In this document: positions 1 to 8,408 of the stretch, in pieces
Position numbering within the stretch: the first letter of the stretch is position 1
Layout of the letters: each line of letters opens with the position of its first letter
Assembly: GCA_947494145.1 (NCBI GenBank)
Contig: CANLTZ010000003.1
Coordinates: 1 to 64,000 of the forward strand
Direction of reading: 5' to 3'
From: an uncultured Jannaschia sp.
GTDB taxonomy: Bacteria; Pseudomonadota; Alphaproteobacteria; Rhodobacterales; Rhodobacteraceae
Length of the DNA stretch: 64,000 bases
Notes under the pieces: generated by a model
The model's input: the letters and a program-made list of their open reading frames with translations, nothing else
What the model was told of the DNA's origin: nothing
Database searches by the model: none
Position numbers and translations under genes: made by a program

Positions 1-190
1 AAGCTCGTAGAGCGATATCCGATCTTATCGTAGTGCTATGGCGAAAGAATAGTTCGTATTTTCATCGCGCGTGGCCCGCCACCCCCCTGCCTTGGCAGAT
101 TAAATTTCGAATTGGCCCTTGCGGGATCGGGCCGGTTGCCTGCGAGGGGTTTCGGGCTTTCGCCAAGCCCGATCAGAAGGTGTGCATGCC

Positions 191-802
191 ATGCGAAAAA
201 GACATCTTGTCTTGGCCGGAGATTCCATCTTCGACAACGACGAATACATCCCGGGCGAAGCGGGCGTCATCGCGCAATTGCGCACGACATTGCCGGATGG
301 GTGCACGGCCACGAAAATCGCGGTGGATGGCCATTGCGTCCGGCATATCTACGAACAGATTTCGGCACTACCCGACGGAGCCACCGATTTGGTCGTAAGT
401 GTCGGTGGCAATGACGCCCTGACCCATTCCTCACTTCTTGAAAAGGTGATGCATCCCGACGATTTGGCGGGCCTACTGACCGAGCCGCTGGCTGGTTTCA
501 GGGCCGAGTATCGCGGCATGCTCGACGCTGTCTTGCGCACGGGGCTGAAACCCTTTGTCTGCACGATCTATACCGATATCCCGTTCAAGGATCCGATCTG
601 GCGGCAATTCGTACCCATCGCCCTGGACGCGTTCAACGCGATCATCCGTGAAGAGGCCCAGGGCCGGAAGATCGAGGTTTTGCCCCTACACCAGGTCTGC
701 ACAGAGCCTGGGGATTTCGCCGACTTCTCACCGATTGAGCCGTCAAACCAAGGTGGACAGAAGATCGTCGACCATATCGTGGACCGCGTCCTCCGGACCT
801 GA
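191..802 (+). CDS. SGNH/GDSL-type hydrolase
   Basis: A 203-residue protein of the SGNH (GDSL-like) esterase superfamily. Residues 7-13 (LAGDSIF) carry the block I nucleophile Ser in a GDS context. Near residues 69-74, VSVGGND is the block III G-x-N-D motif. No signal peptide is seen, so it is probably cytoplasmic. The ATG at 191 is preferred over an upstream in-frame start because the GDS motif normally lies within about 10 residues of the N-terminus. A C-terminal Asp-x-x-His block is not clear: the tail reads EPSNQGGQKIVDHI. Substrate unknown. It is convergent with the M24 peptidase gene. Confidence 0.8.
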   Translation: MRKRHLVLAGDSIFDNDEYIPGEAGVIAQLRTTLPDGCTATKIAVDGHCVRHIYEQISALPDGATDLVVSVGGNDALTHSSLLEKVMHPDDLAGLLTEPLAGFRAEYRGMLDAVLRTGLKPFVCTIYTDIPFKDPIWRQFVPIALDAFNAIIREEAQGRKIEVLPLHQVCTEPGDFADFSPIEPSNQGGQKIVDHIVDRVLRT

Positions 803-830
803 CATCGCCGCCCATCGGCTGGGCGGCCTG

Positions 831-1925
831 TCAGCCCGGCGGCAAGATCAGGGGCGTCAATGGCAGGTCCGACAATGGACGGGCGCCGTCTTGGTCAACG
901 ACCACGATATCTTCGAGGCGCAGGCCGAAATCGCCGTCCAGATAGATGCCGGGCTCGATGGAAAAAACCATCCCGGTATCGAGTAACGTCTCCGAGGTGG
1001 CGGTGATCCAGGGCGGTTCATGGACATCGATCCCCAGCCCGTGGCCCGTGCGGTGCAAGAAGTGGGCGCCGAAGCCTTCGGCTTCGATCACGTCGCGGGC
1101 AGCTTTGTCCACGTCGCGCGCCACTGCGCCGGGTTGGGCCGCGGCAAGGCCCGCGGCAACGGCGCGCTCCACGATGGACGCGACGGATTGGAACCTCTCC
1201 GACGGGGACGCGCCAAACCAGGCGCAGCGGGTCATGTCGGACGGGTAGCCACCCAGGCGGCAGCCGCTGTCGATCAGCACCGCGCAATCCTCGGTCAGGT
1301 GCGTGTCGCCGGTATGGTGGTGGGGGAAGGCGCCGTTGGGGCCAAAGGCCACGATAGTGAATTCGGGCCGCGCCCCATGGGCGGCGTAGTGGTCATGGAT
1401 GATGTGCGCCACATCGCCCTCCGTCATGCCGGGGCGAAGGGCGGCGAAGGCGGCCTTCACCGCTCGGTCGTTCAGTCGGGCCGACGCGGTCAGGGCCACG
1501 ATTTCATCGGTGTCCTTGCGCGCGCGCAGATGGCCCACGGTGTCATGGCAAAAGCGCCATTCTGGATTGCCAAGCGCCGTCAGCAGGGGCAGCGCGAAAT
1601 CGGCGCGCATGGCCTCATCCAGGGCCACCTTCGGGGACCTTGGCAGCCCGCACAAATCCAAAAGGTCGCGCAGCGCGGCAAGGGGGCCATCATCGTCCGA
1701 CCAAGCCACAAAAGGCAGGTCGGTCATCTGGCGCACGGAGGCTTGGTTAAGCGCAGGCATCAGAAACCCGGCATGGGTTTGGCTGACCAAAAGCAAGACC
1801 ATCCGTTCATCGCCATGGGGGTCCACCCCAGCCAGCCACCGCATATGGCTGGTTGGCCCGACCGCCACCAAATCGGTGCCGGTCAGGCGCATCCGTTCGC
1901 GCAATCGGTCCAGTCTGTCTTGCAT
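831..1925 (-). CDS. M24-family metallopeptidase (Xaa-Pro aminopeptidase-like)
   Basis: 364 residues with the two-domain creatinase/aminopeptidase P fold. The N-terminal half is the non-catalytic domain. The C-terminal pita-bread domain shows all metal ligands in order: IDSG (Asp), PSDMTR (Asp), HRTGHGLGIDVHE (His), SIEPG (Glu) and RLEDIV (Glu). It would cleave the N-terminal residue from peptides with proline at position 2, or a related amide; creatinase-type hydrolases share this fold and cannot be excluded. It is the last gene of a minus-strand unit behind a cupin-HTH regulator and a peptide-type binding protein (35 nt gap), which suggests it processes the imported substrate in the cytoplasm. 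Confidence 0.85.
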   Translation of the reverse strand: MQDRLDRLRERMRLTGTDLVAVGPTSHMRWLAGVDPHGDERMVLLLVSQTHAGFLMPALNQASVRQMTDLPFVAWSDDDGPLAALRDLLDLCGLPRSPKVALDEAMRADFALPLLTALGNPEWRFCHDTVGHLRARKDTDEIVALTASARLNDRAVKAAFAALRPGMTEGDVAHIIHDHYAAHGARPEFTIVAFGPNGAFPHHHTGDTHLTEDCAVLIDSGCRLGGYPSDMTRCAWFGASPSERFQSVASIVERAVAAGLAAAQPGAVARDVDKAARDVIEAEGFGAHFLHRTGHGLGIDVHEPPWITATSETLLDTGMVFSIEPGIYLDGDFGLRLEDIVVVDQDGARPLSDLPLTPLILPPG

Positions 1926-1960
1926 TGCTACCCTTTCGCGCGAACCGTTTGGCCCGGGCC

Positions 1961-3550
1961 CTACTTTTCGACCAAGCGGTAGAAAACGAAGTCCGAGGTG
2001 GCGCCGTTGACATAGCCCGTCACGTCTTCGTCCATAGCCACCTGGTAGGTGGCTTGGAACATGATGACGATGGGGCTTTCGGCCTGAACTTCGCGCTGAA
2101 GCGTCCGGTACATGTCCAGACGCGCCTCCGGGTCGGCTTCGGTCAGGGCGGCGGTGGTCATCTGGTTCATCTCATCGGGGACGGCCCAGGAATTCCGCCA
2201 CGTCGTCGTGGCCGTGTAGTTGCCATCGGAATTGTCTGAATTGTACGCAAAAGCCTTGGCGTTGGAATGGGGATCCATGAAGTCGGGGCCCCAGTAAAGC
2301 AACATCGCCTGATGGGTCCGGTCGCGGTATTTCGTGATGACCTGCGACCCGGTGCCAGGCAGGATTTCGAACTCAATCCCCGCATCGGCGAAGCTGGCTT
2401 GCAGCGACTGCGCCATGTCCGTGAAGGGTGCGGCGTTGATGACGTCCATTTCCACCTGGATGGGCAAGTCCACGCCCGCATCGGCCAAGATTTGCTTGGC
2501 CTTTTCCGGATCGTAGCCGAAAGGCGTGTCTTCGACCGCACCGGGGAAGCCCTTGGGCCAGAAGGATTGGTGGATATCCATCTGCCCAGCCAAAATGGTG
2601 TCGGTCATGCCCTCATAATTCACCAGATACCGCGCCGCTTCCCAAACGGCCGGGTCGGTCAGACTATCGGTCTTCTGGTTGAAGGACAGGAAGTGGACGG
2701 CAGCCTGGGGGAACGTCTCCACCCGGATGCCGTCATCGAGCGACGCGATCTGGTCGGGCGTCAAGTTGCGCGCCATGTCCACATCGCCGCTTTCCAGCAG
2801 CAACTGCTGCGTGGCAGATTCCGCCACATGCTGCAGGATCACGCCTTCGACCTTGGGCCCTTCCTTGAAGTAGCTGTCATTGGCGCGCAGGCGGATGATT
2901 TCGGCGGGGCGATAGGCCTGCAACTCAAACGGGCCAGAGCCGGCGGAATTGGCGTTCAACCACGCATTGCCCATGTCGCCATCCAGCGCGTTGGCCATGA
3001 CGGTGGCCATATCCACCACCGAGGCCGGGCGCGATGCCAGCACGTTCATCACGAAGGCAGGGGAAAAGTCGCCGTCATAGCGGATGGTGACGGTGTTGCC
3101 GTCCGCTACGACCATGTCTTCGACATTGTCGGCGGTCCAGCCAAGCTGGGCCAGGATGAAGGCAGGCGTCAGGTTCAGCTTGATCACGCGGTGCAACGAG
3201 CCTGCCGCATCTTCAGCCGTGACCGGGTTACCAGAATGGAATGTCGCGCCGTCGCGCATGGTGAACGTGATGGTCTTGGAGGCCTCGTCGATCTGCCATT
3301 CCGTGGCCAGGCCGGGGGCCAGCGTGGTCGGGTCTTCGGCATCGTATTGCACGAGCCGGTCATAGACGTTGGTCACCAACTCGCCCGAGGTAAATTCATA
3401 GGCCTGGGCGGGGTCGATAGCGACGATGTCGTCGATATTCTGCGCCACGATCAGAAGGCCCGGCGGCGTGTCGGCGAGGGCCAAGCCACCGGCCAGCGTG
3501 ACGTGCAGAGCGGTGACGCCGCCCAGAAGAACGGATCTCAGGTTGGTCAT
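1961..3550 (-). CDS. ABC transporter periplasmic substrate-binding protein (peptide/nickel family 5)
   Basis: 529 residues. The start at 3550 gives a classic Sec signal (MTNLRSVLLGG through GGLALA, about 25 residues); a longer in-frame extension upstream lacks one. The mature protein has the family 5 (DppA/OppA) layout: N-terminal lobe with LAPGLATEW and FTMRDGATFHSGNPVTAED near residues 65-110, then a long C-terminal lobe. Its ATG overlaps the stop of the upstream regulator by 4 nt (ATGA), so they are translationally coupled. The permeases and ATPases it serves are on the opposite strand from 4300. Ligand unknown; the adjacent M24 peptidase suggests a peptide or creatine-like amide. Confidence 0.9.
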   Translation of the reverse strand: MTNLRSVLLGGVTALHVTLAGGLALADTPPGLLIVAQNIDDIVAIDPAQAYEFTSGELVTNVYDRLVQYDAEDPTTLAPGLATEWQIDEASKTITFTMRDGATFHSGNPVTAEDAAGSLHRVIKLNLTPAFILAQLGWTADNVEDMVVADGNTVTIRYDGDFSPAFVMNVLASRPASVVDMATVMANALDGDMGNAWLNANSAGSGPFELQAYRPAEIIRLRANDSYFKEGPKVEGVILQHVAESATQQLLLESGDVDMARNLTPDQIASLDDGIRVETFPQAAVHFLSFNQKTDSLTDPAVWEAARYLVNYEGMTDTILAGQMDIHQSFWPKGFPGAVEDTPFGYDPEKAKQILADAGVDLPIQVEMDVINAAPFTDMAQSLQASFADAGIEFEILPGTGSQVITKYRDRTHQAMLLYWGPDFMDPHSNAKAFAYNSDNSDGNYTATTTWRNSWAVPDEMNQMTTAALTEADPEARLDMYRTLQREVQAESPIVIMFQATYQVAMDEDVTGYVNGATSDFVFYRLVEK

Positions 3551-4200
3551 GTATCTCTCCTGTCGTGTTTGGTTTGGTTGTTGGTGTTGGCCGGCAGCGC
3601 GGGCATGCCGCGCCCCCCGCCCTGGCGCAGCACGGCCAGCGTGCCGGTCCAAAGAACACGGGCAGGGTCTGGCCCCGGGTTGATCCAGGAATGGGGTGTG
3701 GCGCCATCGTAATGCAGGCTGTCTCCTGCCCCCATGCGCATGGTTGCGCCGCCCAGGGTCTGTTCGATCTGACCTTCCAGGATAACGATGATTTCCTCAC
3801 CCTCATGGGACGCGGTCTCGGATACGTAGCCCGGCGGGATGTGCAGGATGTAGGACACGAGGTTTGAGCCGGGATAGTCGGCACTGATGGCCTCATATTC
3901 CACGGGTGACCCGGGGACGGAAAAGCGCGCACGGCTATCCGCCCGCGACAACGCATCCACGGGGCGGCTTTGGGTGACGAAGTAGTCAAGACCGACGCCC
4001 AAGGCTTGCGCGATCTGCGCCAGAGTGCCCAGTGCGGGCACGGCCTTGCCTGTTTCCACCTGGCTCAGATACCCGGTCGAAAGCTTGGCCGCTTCTGCCG
4101 CCGCACGCAATGTCAGCCCAATGGCCTTGCGCCGCCGCCGCATAAGTGGCCCGATCTCGGGCGCCGGGGCATGGCTGTCGGCGGGGGAAGGCAGAACCAT
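3547..4200 (-). CDS. HTH (XRE) transcriptional regulator with C-terminal cupin domain
   Basis: 217 residues. Residues about 17-75 form an XRE helix-turn-helix (RRKAIGLTLRAAAEAAKLST, GYLSQVETGKAVPALGTL). The C-terminal half is a cupin_2 sensor (ASHEGEEIIVILEGQIEQTL, GAGDSLHYDGATPHSW). The ATG at 4200 follows GAGG with a 5-nt gap; an in-frame ATG at 4245 is possible but lacks a ribosome site. It is divergent from the permease operon and overlaps the binding-protein gene by 4 nt, so it most likely controls both arms of this transporter through the shared 100-bp region. The second cupin-HTH regulator in the window (41478) has the same architecture and sits in the methylamine operon. Confidence 0.88.
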   Translation of the reverse strand: MVLPSPADSHAPAPEIGPLMRRRRKAIGLTLRAAAEAAKLSTGYLSQVETGKAVPALGTLAQIAQALGVGLDYFVTQSRPVDALSRADSRARFSVPGSPVEYEAISADYPGSNLVSYILHIPPGYVSETASHEGEEIIVILEGQIEQTLGGATMRMGAGDSLHYDGATPHSWINPGPDPARVLWTGTLAVLRQGGGRGMPALPANTNNQTKHDRRDT

Positions 4201-4228
4201 CGGCACCTCGGATCGGTAAAATTTTGTT

Positions 4229-4259
4229 AGATGTTGGCAAATCATTTTGCATCTGCCAA
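4229..4259. promoter_or_regulatory. candidate operator between the divergent arms of the ABC transporter
   Basis: The intergenic DNA is AT-rich against a GC-rich background. It holds TTGGCA (4234-4239) and its inverted copy TGCCAA (4254-4259), plus AGATG (4229-4233) with CATCT (4250-4254). The two half-site pairs have different centres. The position between the regulator and permease genes fits a binding site for the cupin-HTH regulator; that link is inference. Confidence 0.35.
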
Positions 4260-4299
4260 GCAGTTTTCATGCCCCACTGACACACGCGCCGGAGGTTTC

Positions 4300-5361
4300 G
4301 TGGCTGCATCCTTCTCCCCTGCCCCGTTTCGGTCGCGCGCGGCCCTGGTGCAGGCGGCAAAGGGCGTGGCGGAGTTCGTGGCGATCACCGCGGTGACGTT
4401 TCTGGGGTTGCTGGCCCTGACCTTCTTCATCGGGCGCGTGGTGCCCATCGACCCCGTTCTGGCCGTCGTCGGCGACCGCGCCACGCCCGAACAATATGAA
4501 GCCGCGCGCGTGGCCATGGGGCTAGACCGCCCGCTTCTAGTGCAGTTCGCCTCCTATGTCTGGGACGTGCTGCGGGGCGATCTGGGCATGTCGGTCTCGA
4601 CCAACAAGCCCGTGGCGGAAGACCTGCTGCGTGTCTTCCCGGCGACGCTGGAAATGGCCACGATCGGTATCGTCATCGGCGTGGCCCTGGGCGTACCCAT
4701 GGGCGTCATCGCGGCGGCACGTCAGGGCATTTGGGTAGACCAGACCATCCGCGTGCTGGCGCTGACAGGCTATTCGGTGCCTGCCTTCTGGCTGGGCTTG
4801 GTGGGCCTTGCGGTGTTCTATGCGGGCCTCGGCTGGGTGTCGGGACCAGGCCGCATGGGCATCTTCTATGACGGGATCGTCGCCCCCTGGAGCGGACTTT
4901 TGCTGCTGGACGCCGCCCTGGCGGGCGAATGGGAGGTCTTCCGGTCTGCCGTCAGCCACATCGTATTGCCCGCCGCCATCCTGGGCTTCTTCGCTCTGGC
5001 CTATATCGCGCGCATGACACGGTCTTTCATGCTGGACCAGTTGAGCCAGGAATTCGTCACCACCGCGCGGGTGAAAGGCGTGCCGGAATGGCGGGTCATC
5101 TGGGTCCACGCATTCCGGCCCATTCGGGTCCAACTGATCACCGTGATCGGGCTCAGCTATGCGGGGCTCTTGGAAGGTTCGGTCATGATCGAGACTGTGT
5201 TCAGCTGGCCCGGCATCGGCAACTACCTGACCACAGCGCTGTTCAATGCAGACATGAATGCCGTGCTGGGCGCCACCCTGGTGATTGGGGCGGTGTTCAT
5301 CGGGATCAATCGCATCTCTGACGTCCTTTACCGCGTGCTTGACCCGAGAAGCCGGTCATGA
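4300..5361 (+). CDS. ABC transporter permease, DppB family
   Basis: 353 residues from a GTG start at 4300. That start is chosen because GGAGG (4291-4295) sits 4 nt upstream, while an upstream in-frame ATG at 4231 has no ribosome site and would overlap the regulatory region. An N-terminal membrane helix (VAITAVTFLGLLALTFFIGR) is followed by the DppB periplasmic loop (ATPEQYEAARVAMGLDRPLL, VQFASYV) and the BPD_transp_1 region with about five more helices. The EAA loop reads EFVTTARVKGVPEWRVIWVH. First gene of permease-permease-ATPase-ATPase-GAF; overlaps the next by ATGA. Confidence 0.92.
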   Translation: MAASFSPAPFRSRAALVQAAKGVAEFVAITAVTFLGLLALTFFIGRVVPIDPVLAVVGDRATPEQYEAARVAMGLDRPLLVQFASYVWDVLRGDLGMSVSTNKPVAEDLLRVFPATLEMATIGIVIGVALGVPMGVIAAARQGIWVDQTIRVLALTGYSVPAFWLGLVGLAVFYAGLGWVSGPGRMGIFYDGIVAPWSGLLLLDAALAGEWEVFRSAVSHIVLPAAILGFFALAYIARMTRSFMLDQLSQEFVTTARVKGVPEWRVIWVHAFRPIRVQLITVIGLSYAGLLEGSVMIETVFSWPGIGNYLTTALFNADMNAVLGATLVIGAVFIGINRISDVLYRVLDPRSRS

Positions 5362-6260
5362 AGGCAGGACTGCGCGATTGGCTGACGACCGAAGCGCCGG
5401 GCTCGCGCAGGCAAGCCATGGCGGGGCGGCTCTATGGGGCCGGGTTGGCGCTTTTGGGCAACCCCTTGGCGGTGCTGGGCGGCTTGATCGTGCTGCTGCT
5501 GGTGCTGGTGGCGGCCTTCGCGCCGTGGCTCGCCCCGGAAAGCCCGGTGGGCCAGGATTTGGGCCGGAGGTTGCTGCCCCCATCGGCCGAGCATTGGATG
5601 GGCACCGACGAATTGGGCCGCGACATCCTGAGCCGCGTCATCTGGGGCGCGCGCATCACATTGATGATCGTGGCGCTTGTGGCAGTGATCGCGGCGCCGG
5701 TCGGGCTGATCGTGGGGGCCGTGTCGGGTTATTTCGGCGGCTGGATCGACCGCGTGCTGATGGGACTGACGGATGTGTTTCTGTCGATGCCGAAGCTGAT
5801 CCTGGCATTGGCCTTCGCCGCCGCGCTGGGCCCGGGTATCGAAAATGCTGTGATCGCCATCGCCATCACCACTTGGCCCGCCTATGCGCGCATCGCCCGC
5901 GCCGAAACGCTGACCATCCGCAATGCCGAATTCATCGCGGCCACGCGGCTTCTGGGGGCCAGCCATCTGCGGATCATCGGGCTGCATATCCTGCCGCTTT
6001 GCACCTCGTCGATGATCATCCGCGTCACGCTCGACATGGCGGGGATCATCCTGACAGCGGCAGGTCTGGGCTTCCTGGGGCTTGGTGCGCAGCCGCCCTT
6101 ACCGGAATGGGGCGCGATGATTTCAAGGGGCCGCGCCTTCATCTTGGATCAATGGTGGGTGGCGACCATGCCAGGCTTCGCGATCATCGTGGTGTCGCTC
6201 GGCTTCTGTTTTCTGGGCGACGGGCTGCGCGACGCGCTGGACCCCAAGGGGCGGAAATGA
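5358..6260 (+). CDS. ABC transporter permease, DppC family
   Basis: 300 residues. The N-terminal OppC_N segment (NPLAVLGGLIVLLLVLVAAF) is followed by HWMGTDELGRDILSRVIWGA, which is highly characteristic of DppC/OppC permeases, and then a BPD_transp_1 domain with several helices and an EAA loop (EFIAATRLLGASHLRIIGLH). It pairs with the preceding DppB-type subunit. The start overlaps the upstream stop by 4 nt and the stop overlaps the next ATG by 4 nt, so the operon is tightly coupled. Confidence 0.93.
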   Translation: MKAGLRDWLTTEAPGSRRQAMAGRLYGAGLALLGNPLAVLGGLIVLLLVLVAAFAPWLAPESPVGQDLGRRLLPPSAEHWMGTDELGRDILSRVIWGARITLMIVALVAVIAAPVGLIVGAVSGYFGGWIDRVLMGLTDVFLSMPKLILALAFAAALGPGIENAVIAIAITTWPAYARIARAETLTIRNAEFIAATRLLGASHLRIIGLHILPLCTSSMIIRVTLDMAGIILTAAGLGFLGLGAQPPLPEWGAMISRGRAFILDQWWVATMPGFAIIVVSLGFCFLGDGLRDALDPKGRK

Positions 6261-7084
6261 CCCTGCTTTCGGTGGAAAACCTGACCGTCACCTTTCCGAC
6301 GGCGCGCGGCATGGTCCGGGTGGTGGATGGGGTCTCATTCGAATTGGGGCGTGAGCGGCTGGGCATCGTGGGGGAAAGCGGTTCCGGGAAGTCGATGACG
6401 GGGCGCGCCATTCTGCGGCTTATCCGCCCGCCGGGGCGCGTGACCGGACGGATCACGTTTCGCAGCGAAGACCTCGCTGCCCTGCCCGAGCGGCGGATGC
6501 GCGAAATCCGCGGCGCCGGGATTTCCATGGTGATGCAGGACCCGCGCTTTTCCCTGAACCCGGTGATGCGCGTCGGCGACCAGATCGCGGAGGCGCTGCG
6601 CACCCATGAAAAGCTCGATCGCGGCGCCTTGCGCGCCCGCGTGCGGGACATGCTGGACGCCGTGCGCATCGACGACCCGGATCGCGTGGCGGGGTTATAC
6701 CCCCATGAAGTCTCGGGCGGGATGGGGCAGCGCATCATGATCGCGATGATGCTGATCCCGAAGCCCGCCCTGCTGATCGCGGATGAGCCGACCTCGGCGC
6801 TGGACGTGTCCGTCCAAGGCGAGGTGCTGCGGTTGATGGATGACCTCGTGCGCGAGCGGGGCATGGGCCTCATCCTGATCAGCCATGACCTGCCGCTGGT
6901 GGCCCGCTATTGCGACCGCATCCTGGTGATGCATGGCGGACAGGTGCTGGAGGCCTGCGCCGCCCGGGACTTGCACGCCGCCACCCATCCTTACACCAAG
7001 GGTTTGCTGGCTTCCGTGCCGCGCATGGATGACACGCGGGACGTGCTGCCAGTGCTGGACCGCAGCGCCTGGGGCGGCACATGA
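6257..7084 (+). CDS. ABC transporter ATP-binding protein, DppD type
   Basis: 275 residues from the ATG at 6257, which overlaps the upstream stop. Walker A is GESGSGKS (about residues 38-45), the Q-loop lies in MVMQDPRFSLNPVMRVGDQI, the signature is VSGGMGQR, Walker B is LLIADEPTSALD and the switch His lies in ISHDLPLV. The C-terminal AATHPYTKGLLASVPRMDD is the usual oligopeptide-transporter extension. One of two ATPases powering the permease pair; the other follows with a 4-nt overlap. Confidence 0.93.
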   Translation: MTLLSVENLTVTFPTARGMVRVVDGVSFELGRERLGIVGESGSGKSMTGRAILRLIRPPGRVTGRITFRSEDLAALPERRMREIRGAGISMVMQDPRFSLNPVMRVGDQIAEALRTHEKLDRGALRARVRDMLDAVRIDDPDRVAGLYPHEVSGGMGQRIMIAMMLIPKPALLIADEPTSALDVSVQGEVLRLMDDLVRERGMGLILISHDLPLVARYCDRILVMHGGQVLEACAARDLHAATHPYTKGLLASVPRMDDTRDVLPVLDRSAWGGT

Positions 7085-7827
7085 CCGCGCTGCGTCTGAC
7101 GGACCTGAGCGTTTCATACGGGACGACGCGAGTGGTGCGGGGCGTATCGCTAGAGGTGGCCGCAGGCGCCTCCGTCGCGCTGGTGGGGGAAAGCGGGTCG
7201 GGCAAGTCCACGGTGCTGAAGGCCATCACCGGGCTCGCCCCCGATTGGACCGGAGAGATCGAGGTGCTCGGCAAGCCCCGCGGGCATCGGCCCGACCGGG
7301 CCGTCGCGCGGGAATGTCAGATGGTGTTCCAAGATCCCTACGGCTCGCTGCATCCGCGGCGCACCGTGGATGCGGTCCTGACCGAGGCACTGGCCATTCA
7401 CGGGATGACCGATGACGGGCATGTGGCCGAGACGTTGGCCCAAGTGGGCCTGGATGCCCGTTTTCGCTTTCGCTATCCGCATCAATTGTCGGGTGGTCAG
7501 CGGCAAAGGGTGGCCATTGCGCGCGCGCTCATCCTGCGGCCGAAGGTGCTGTTGCTTGATGAGCCGACATCTGCCCTGGATGTGAGCGTGCAGGCGGAGA
7601 TCTTGAACCTGCTCAAGACGCTGCGCGCCGAATACGGGCTGACCTACCTGTTGGTGACCCACGACCTGCCCGTGGTGGGCTTCCTGTGTGAGCGTCTGGC
7701 CGTGATGCGCGGCGGCGAAATCGTGGAGATCGCGCCGACCAAGGCCCTCCGGGACGGCAGCTTCACCCACCCCTATTCCCGGCACCTCTATGCCGAAAGC
7801 TCAAGCGATATCGGAGGCGCGCCATGA
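7081..7827 (+). CDS. ABC transporter ATP-binding protein, DppF type
   Basis: 248 residues with Walker A GESGSGKS, Q-loop MVFQDPYGSLHPRRTV, signature LSGGQRQR, Walker B VLLLDEPTSALD and switch His in VTHDLPVV. The C-terminal FTHPYSRHLYAES is short for the family. It forms a heterodimer with the preceding ATPase. Starts and ends with ATGA overlaps in the five-gene operon. Confidence 0.93.
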   Translation: MTALRLTDLSVSYGTTRVVRGVSLEVAAGASVALVGESGSGKSTVLKAITGLAPDWTGEIEVLGKPRGHRPDRAVARECQMVFQDPYGSLHPRRTVDAVLTEALAIHGMTDDGHVAETLAQVGLDARFRFRYPHQLSGGQRQRVAIARALILRPKVLLLDEPTSALDVSVQAEILNLLKTLRAEYGLTYLLVTHDLPVVGFLCERLAVMRGGEIVEIAPTKALRDGSFTHPYSRHLYAESSSDIGGAP

Positions 7828-8303
7828 CCCAAGCCTTTACGACCGCCTTGATGGAAGCCCGCGATCGGGCGGCGGTTTTTGCCACGCTCCATACGTACAG
7901 CCAGTCGATCATGCCGGTACGGCTTTGGACGGTGATGGAAGTGGATATGGCGGCAGGCGTCGCCCGGCGGGCCTATTCCAGCGCGCCGAAGGCCTATCCG
8001 ACATCGGGCACAAAACCCATCCCCGACAATGACTGGTTCACCGCCATCCATGAGCGGCGCGAAACCTTCGTGGCCAATGACATCAACGCCATCGCCGCTG
8101 TCTTCCCCGACCATGAGACCATTGCCGCCTTGGGCTGCGCCTCGGTGGTGAACCTGCCGGTGTTTCTGGGCGCCGCATTGGCGGGGACGATCAACCTGCT
8201 GGACGGCGAAGGGGCTTTTGGCGCGAAAGCGGTGGCGCGGCTGGAGGATTGTTTGACCCTGCCCGCCTTGGCGGCCTTGGCCGTGGCGCGGGGCTTTGGG
8301 TAA
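7824..8303 (+). CDS. GAF domain protein
   Basis: 159 residues, nearly all a single small GAF-like domain (RLWTVMEVDMAAGVARRAYS, NDWFTAIHERRETFVANDIN, LGCASVVNLPVFLGAALAGT). No output domain, signal peptide or membrane segment. It is the last gene of the ABC transporter operon and is coupled to it by a 4-nt overlap. It may bind the transported compound or a product, as a sensor or as an enzyme of the GAF fold; no function can be assigned from sequence alone. Confidence 0.75.
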   Translation: MTQAFTTALMEARDRAAVFATLHTYSQSIMPVRLWTVMEVDMAAGVARRAYSSAPKAYPTSGTKPIPDNDWFTAIHERRETFVANDINAIAAVFPDHETIAALGCASVVNLPVFLGAALAGTINLLDGEGAFGAKAVARLEDCLTLPALAALAVARGFG

Positions 8304-8408
8304 GGCGGTCGCTAGGAAGCTTGGCGCCCTTTGGGCTTGATCCCCGTCCTGGTCGCGGGGCGGAAACGGCTTGGCTCAAATACCAGATCAGCGTTCTAGG
8401 GTGGTGCC

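Noticed and set aside
2267-3712. 481-codon plus-strand open frame.
   Set aside because: It is antisense to the binding-protein gene, is His/Gly/Arg-rich, and has no domain; the minus-strand protein has a signal peptide and clear family motifs.
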